Of a DNA stretch of 64,000 nt, positions 60,172 to 64,000 are shown piece by piece (within the stretch, counting starts at the first letter, position 1; the number at the start of each line of letters is the position of its first letter). Source of the DNA: Desulfocarbo indianensis (GTDB lineage: Bacteria; Desulfobacterota; Desulfarculia; Desulfarculales; Desulfarculaceae); contig LBMP01000002.1 of the NCBI GenBank assembly GCA_001184205.1, forward strand, positions 21,403 through 85,402. Reading direction: 5' to 3'. The position numbers and the translations under genes are program-made. The notes beneath the pieces were generated by a model. It saw only the letters and a program-made list of their open reading frames with translations, was not told where the DNA came from and ran no database searches.

Positions 60172-61469
60172 TCGCGCGCACTCCGCTGCATGACTGGCTG
60201 GGGCGCAAGCTCGGCCAGGAGCCCAGCCGGGATTCCCTGGCCAGCTATCATTTGGCCCGGCTGCGCGAAACCCTGGCCTACGTCCGTGAGCGCAGCCCTT
60301 ATCACCGCGACCGTCTGGCCGGCCTGGCCGAGGGATTCCCGCCGCGCCTGAAGGACATGGCGCGGCTGCCCTTCACCACGCCCGACGACCTGCGCCGCCA
60401 TCATTTGGCGATGCTTTGCGTGTCGCAGGATCAGGTGGCGCGGGTGGTCACCCTGCGCACCTCCGGCACCACCGCCCCGCCCAAGCGGATTTACTTCAGC
60501 GACCGCGATCTGGAGCTGACCCTGGATTTCTTTCAGCACGGCATGTCCACCATGGTGGAGCCCGGCGATTGCGTCCTGATTCTGTTGCCCGGCAGCACTC
60601 CGGACAGCGTGGGGGATTTGCTGGCCCGCGCCCTGGCCAGAATGCAGGTGCGGGCGCTGGCGCATGGTCCGGTCGCAGACCCCGCCCTGGCCTTGGCCGA
60701 GGCCGAGCGCCGGGGCGCGCACTGCCTGGTGGGCATTCCGGTGCAGGCGCTGGCCCTGGCCGAACATCCGGGAGCGGAGCGCTTGCAAGGCCGGCTGAAG
60801 AGCGCGCTGCTCACCACCGATTACGTGCCGCGCGCCCTTGCCGAACGTATTCGCCGCGCCTGGAGCTGCGAGATTTTCGAGCACTACGGCATGACCGAGA
60901 CCGGCCTGGGCGGCGGCGTGGATTGCCGGGCCCATGCCGGCTATCACCTGCGCGGGGCTGATCTGTATTACGAGGTGGTGGAGCCGCAAAGCGGAACGCC
61001 CCTGCCGCCGGGCGAAGAAGGCGAGTTGGTGGTGACCACCCTGACCAGGCAGGCCATGCCGCTATTGCGCTACCGCACCGGCGATCTGGGCCGCTTGCTG
61101 CCGGAGGCCTGCCCCTGCGGCGGGGCGACGCCCCGCTTGGATAGGGTGCGCGGCCGCCTGGGCAACCATCTGCTCTTGCCCGGCGGGGCGCGGCTGCCCA
61201 TGTGGCGCCTGGACGAGGTCCTGTTCGCGGTGGCGGGGCTGTTGGACTACCGTATCCGCCTGACCGCCGATGGCGGGGCGCGGCGTCTGCAACTCACGGC
61301 GCGGGCTTTGCCGGGCAAAGAGTCCGGGCTTGGCCATGAGATAACGCGGGCCCTGGCGGCCATCCCCGAGCTTGGCCGGAGCCTGGCCGGCGGCGGCGTA
61401 AAGCTTGAGCCGGTCAAGATCGCCAGCCAGGCCTGGGCCAGCGACGGAACCAGCAAACGCACCTTGTAA
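60168..61469 (+). CDS. AMP-dependent CoA ligase (DVU_1553-like)
   Basis: The 433-aa protein is of the ANL superfamily, closest in layout to PaaK-type phenylacetate-CoA ligases. The P-loop is TLRTSGTTAPPKRI, the adenylate motif EHYGMTETGLGGG, and the hinge Asp YRTGDLGRL. It would activate a carboxylic acid with ATP and CoA, plausibly an acid made by MOP. Its ATG overlaps the radical SAM stop by 4 bp. It is the last gene of the run; no NTP transferase or XdhC-like gene follows here, unlike what I recall for D. vulgaris. Confidence 0.88.
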   Translation: MIARTPLHDWLGRKLGQEPSRDSLASYHLARLRETLAYVRERSPYHRDRLAGLAEGFPPRLKDMARLPFTTPDDLRRHHLAMLCVSQDQVARVVTLRTSGTTAPPKRIYFSDRDLELTLDFFQHGMSTMVEPGDCVLILLPGSTPDSVGDLLARALARMQVRALAHGPVADPALALAEAERRGAHCLVGIPVQALALAEHPGAERLQGRLKSALLTTDYVPRALAERIRRAWSCEIFEHYGMTETGLGGGVDCRAHAGYHLRGADLYYEVVEPQSGTPLPPGEEGELVVTTLTRQAMPLLRYRTGDLGRLLPEACPCGGATPRLDRVRGRLGNHLLLPGGARLPMWRLDEVLFAVAGLLDYRIRLTADGGARRLQLTARALPGKESGLGHEITRALAAIPELGRSLAGGGVKLEPVKIASQAWASDGTSKRTL

Positions 61470-61528
61470 GCCGGCGTTGTTTTGCCGTCGCCTCCGGCGC
61501 GCCGCCCCTTGGCGCACGCCATAAAAGC

Positions 61529-61558
61529 TTGACCTTTGCTCGCGGATCAATGTAAAGA
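61529..61558 (+). promoter_or_regulatory. Candidate promoter of the cobalamin riboswitch transcript
   Basis: TTGACC (61529-61534) with an 18-bp spacer and TAAAGA (61553-61558) lie just before the riboswitch. The -35 matches 5 of 6, the -10 is weak. Confidence 0.4.
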
Positions 61559-61584
61559 ATAGCCTGAAAATTTGACTCCACCGA

Positions 61585-61745
61585 TGCGGTGCCGGGTTAA
61601 GGCTTTGATAGGGAAAGCGGTGCGAATCCGCTACGGGCCCGCCACTGTGATTGGGTGCTCGAGCCGCCAGGATGCCACTGGGCTAACCGCCCGGGAAGGT
61701 TCGGCAAGGGCAATACCCATAAGTCAGGAGACCTGCCGCATCGGC
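61585..61745 (+). ncRNA. Cobalamin (B12) riboswitch
   Basis: The conserved parts appear in order: GGGAAAGCGGTGCGAATCC near 61610 with GGCCCGCCACTGT after it, and the B12 box AGTCAGGAGACCTGCC at about 61723-61738. It senses adenosylcobalamin or a related cobalamin. A terminator follows at 61812-61845 and controls the TonB receptor gene. Confidence 0.9.
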
Positions 61746-61811
61746 TGTCATTGAGAATCCCGCGAGGTACGGGGCTCATTGCCGTGCATGCCTGCCATGC
61801 ATTGACGCTTA

Positions 61812-61845
61812 CCTGCCTCGTTGGGTTCAACGAGGCAGGTTTTTT
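61812..61845 (+). terminator. Riboswitch expression-platform terminator
   Basis: A perfect 12-bp stem, CCTGCCTCGTTG (61812-61823) and CAACGAGGCAGG (61828-61839), with loop GGTT and then TTTTTT (61840-61845). It would stop transcription when the riboswitch binds cobalamin. Confidence 0.85.
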
Positions 61846-61902
61846 ATTTGCGCGAAAGGAGAGGCAAGAGGGCAAACGATATTCAATCAGGGCAATGGAA
61901 GC

Positions 61903-61946
61903 GGAAGACGGGCCAAGGTCGGCAAAACCATGCAGGCCCGTCTTCC
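61903..61946 (+). repeat. 12-bp inverted repeat between terminator and receptor start
   Basis: GGAAGACGGGCC (61903-61914) and GGCCCGTCTTCC (61935-61946) are perfect complements with a 20-base loop. No T-run follows. The stem lies after the attenuator and about 70 bp before the receptor start, so it could shape mRNA stability. Confidence 0.55.
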
Positions 61947-62014
61947 AGGAACCGCGATCATATACACGGCCCCCGTCTGCATTTTATCGCAGGCGTTTCG
62001 GAGAGGAAACGCAA

Positions 62015-63967
62015 ATGACCGGAATGAGAAAAGAATGTATTGGCTTGCTGGGTTTGCTGTTGGTTTGGGGAGCGTCTTTGGCCTTGCTGCCCCCCTCGGC
62101 GGCAAGCGCGGCGGAACACAAGCTGGACGAGATGACCGTGGAAGGCCGCAAGATAGAAGAAAGGCTTTCCGCGGAATTGTCCCAATACGGCCACCAGGTG
62201 ACGGTGATACCGGGAGAGCAGATCTACGAATCCGGCTTCGCCGACCTTTATCAGGCCCTGGAGGTCATGGTGCCGGGCCTTTTCATCGCGCTTAAAAACG
62301 GGCGCGGCGATTACGCCAGGCAATATCTCCACGGCAGCGACACCATCCTGTGGCTCATCGACGGCGTGCGCATCAATAACCGCCTCTACGGCAGGGGTTA
62401 CCTGGACACGGTGAGCCTGCGCAACATCGAGCGCATAGAGGTGCTCTACGGCGGCGAGGGCCTGTTCTACGGCACCGAATCCACCGCCGGCGTGGTCAAC
62501 ATCATCACCAAATCCATCACCAAGAAAACCTCGGGCGAGGTCGGCGTGAGCTATGGAAGCTACAAGGCCCGCGAAGTCTACGGCCACGCCACCGGAACCG
62601 TGGCCGGCAACGGCTTCATGGTCTTCGGCAGCCACGACGGCTGGGACGGCTTCCAGCCCTATGAGGACGAGGCCTATAGCAAATTCGGCAAGGACGATCA
62701 CGAGAAGCGCGAATACAACCGCACCAACCTGGGCTTCAAGTATCAGCGGGAGATGGACATTCTGGGGCGGGCCACCATCAAGGCCCATGTGCAGCGCAAC
62801 GTGGGCGAATTCGATTTCGCCCGGCCCAGCGAGCGCAACGCGCTTAACGACCGCACCCAGGACCTGGCCTTCGTCAAATGGGACCACGACGTAACCGACA
62901 ATTTTTCCTATTACTTGAAAGCCTTTCTGCACCGCTGGTGGACGGATTACACCCGGCAGCGCCTGGACGGCAGCTATATCTACAACAAGGCCCTGTGGGG
63001 ATTCCAGGATTGGGGGTTCAACCTTTTGAGCAGCTACCGTTTCGGCGGCGGCCATGAATTCCTTTTCGGCCTGGACTACCAGAACTACTACGGCGACGAC
63101 GAGGTGACCGACATCTATACCGATCACGAGGAGGTGAAGGCCGTCTTCGCCCAATACCGTCCCTACCTGCCTTTCCTGCCCCAGCTGAAGACGGCTCTGG
63201 GCGCGCGCTATAACCGCACCGGCGACAACGAAAAGACCGTGTGGAACCTGAGCGCCCGCAGCCCCCTGGTGGCCGGGACCTATTTGCGGGGCAATCTGGG
63301 CACCAGCTTCATCCTGCCCACCGCCGAGCAGCTCTGGCAGAACGATCAGGATTCGCAGAAATTCGGCAACCCCGATCTGAAACCCCAGGAAAGCCTCAAC
63401 CTTGACCTGGGCTTGGGCGGCCAATGGTCCTGGCTGTGGCTGGAGGCCGGCTATTTCATACAGGACCTGGAAGACCGCATCGTCTTCCAGGACAATACCT
63501 ATCGCAACGTGGACGGAAAGGTGAAGATCAAGGGGTATGAGCTGCAAGCCAAGCTGGGCCCCTGGGAGGGCTTCACCTTCAGCGCCAGCTATACCCAGAC
63601 CGATGCGGAAGAGGATGGAAGCAGCCACCAGTTGGATCAGGTGCCCGAGTATTTCGCCAAGGCCGGCCTGACCTGGCGGGGCACCTGCCAAAAATTCGGC
63701 CTGGGGGCCGACCTGTGGGGCCGCTACGTGGGGCCCATTCACAACTACGATACGGAATACGGCAAATACTGGCTGTTGGATGCCTCCGGCTTCATCTCCT
63801 TTGGCAAGGAGCATCGCCACCGCCTGGTCCTGCGTTTGGAGAACCTGTTCGATGAGGACTACGACACCCTCCTGAGCAGGAGCACCGACCAGGACGGGCA
63901 ACTGTACATCTACGGTTCCCGGGGAATACCCTTCAACGCGCTCTTGACCTATTCTTTCATGTTCTAA
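62015..63967 (+). CDS. btuB: TonB-dependent receptor under a B12 riboswitch (BtuB-like)
   Basis: The start is ATG 62015 behind GAGAGG; ATG 62024 is an alternative. The 650-aa product has a signal peptide (cleavage near AASAAEH), a TonB-box-like DEMTVEGRK segment, a plug (about 45-165, VMVPGLFIALKNGRGDYARQ, ESTAGVVNIITKS) and a barrel ending in Phe (LLTYSFMF). Because it lies behind a cobalamin riboswitch, its substrate is probably cobalamin or a corrinoid. That is the usual logic for BtuB; the barrel itself does not prove it. Confidence 0.92.
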   Translation: MTGMRKECIGLLGLLLVWGASLALLPPSAASAAEHKLDEMTVEGRKIEERLSAELSQYGHQVTVIPGEQIYESGFADLYQALEVMVPGLFIALKNGRGDYARQYLHGSDTILWLIDGVRINNRLYGRGYLDTVSLRNIERIEVLYGGEGLFYGTESTAGVVNIITKSITKKTSGEVGVSYGSYKAREVYGHATGTVAGNGFMVFGSHDGWDGFQPYEDEAYSKFGKDDHEKREYNRTNLGFKYQREMDILGRATIKAHVQRNVGEFDFARPSERNALNDRTQDLAFVKWDHDVTDNFSYYLKAFLHRWWTDYTRQRLDGSYIYNKALWGFQDWGFNLLSSYRFGGGHEFLFGLDYQNYYGDDEVTDIYTDHEEVKAVFAQYRPYLPFLPQLKTALGARYNRTGDNEKTVWNLSARSPLVAGTYLRGNLGTSFILPTAEQLWQNDQDSQKFGNPDLKPQESLNLDLGLGGQWSWLWLEAGYFIQDLEDRIVFQDNTYRNVDGKVKIKGYELQAKLGPWEGFTFSASYTQTDAEEDGSSHQLDQVPEYFAKAGLTWRGTCQKFGLGADLWGRYVGPIHNYDTEYGKYWLLDASGFISFGKEHRHRLVLRLENLFDEDYDTLLSRSTDQDGQLYIYGSRGIPFNALLTYSFMF

Positions 63968-63984
63968 AGCTAATAGCGGCGGGG

Positions 63985-64000
63985 CCGGCGCTTGCGCCGG
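63985..64000 (+). other. Hairpin at window end, possibly a terminator
   Basis: CCGGCGC (63985-63991) and GCGCCGG (63994-64000) are perfect complements with a TT loop, 17 bp after the receptor stop. The window ends here, so a T-run cannot be checked. Confidence 0.4.

Noticed and set aside
1..64000. tRNA, rRNA or CRISPR array
   Set aside because: Did not see cloverleaf-like segments, rRNA motifs or regular short repeats with unique spacers.

Overview
The window is a gene-dense, GC-rich bacterial chromosome segment. It most resembles a Desulfobacterota (former Deltaproteobacteria) anaerobe. The indications are a Desulfovibrio-type molybdopterin aldehyde oxidoreductase with its conserved accessory genes, a TRAP transporter, a lactate-permease locus, many two-component proteins, and TonB receptors including one behind a cobalamin riboswitch. 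The exact lineage (for example Desulfarculales or Desulfovibrionales) is inference. I saw no rRNA, tRNA, CRISPR array, prophage or intact insertion sequence; one small transposon-like (MITE) element is present.

Region 1 (1-7800) is a signalling array of tandem receiver domains and His kinases, all reading rightward, ending in a PEP-synthase-like phosphotransfer protein. Region 2 (7855-10432) is an L-lactate permease, an overlooked small membrane protein and a FadR-type GntR regulator. A PdhR/LldR-type operator overlaps the permease promoter. Region 3 (10443-21442) is a SpoIIE-type phosphatase divergent from a STAS protein. It is followed by a synthase-dependent exopolysaccharide operon (two TPR proteins, a TPR/beta-barrel export protein, a GT2 synthase and a GH26-like glycanase) and a convergent PilZ-type gene. 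Region 4 (21740-30402) has a GH13 enzyme, then an ACT-domain protein, a DctPQM TRAP transporter, an aminotransferase and an M20 amidohydrolase, which together look like an amino-acid-derivative uptake and breakdown unit. An SUMF1/FGE-fold lipoprotein-like secreted protein follows.

Region 5 (30617-38223, mostly minus strand) holds a MITE-like element, a PAS hybrid kinase, a chemoreceptor and a NarX/NarL-like pair. Region 6 (38703-46593, minus) is one operon: TonB receptor, periplasmic binding protein, SAM methyltransferase and Opp/Dpp/Nik-type ABC transporter. Region 7 (47173-51701) has three small genes, then a very large STAND/SARP-type (BTAD) transcription activator with its own promoter and palindrome.

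Region 8 (52262-61469) is the most interesting part. The aldehyde oxidoreductase gene (mop) is followed by a tightly overlapping six-gene set: a flavin/Fe-S/CCG-domain oxidoreductase, a small Cys-rich redox protein, a methyltransferase, a C-GCAxxG-C-C protein, a radical SAM protein with two CX3CX2C motifs, and an AMP-dependent CoA ligase. From memory, this order matches the D. vulgaris DVU_1559 to DVU_1553 neighbourhood, whose function I do not know to be established. Direct repeats with an 11-bp period lie between the SARP-type regulator and mop. Region 9 (61529-63967) is a cobalamin riboswitch with a terminator platform and a BtuB-like TonB receptor.
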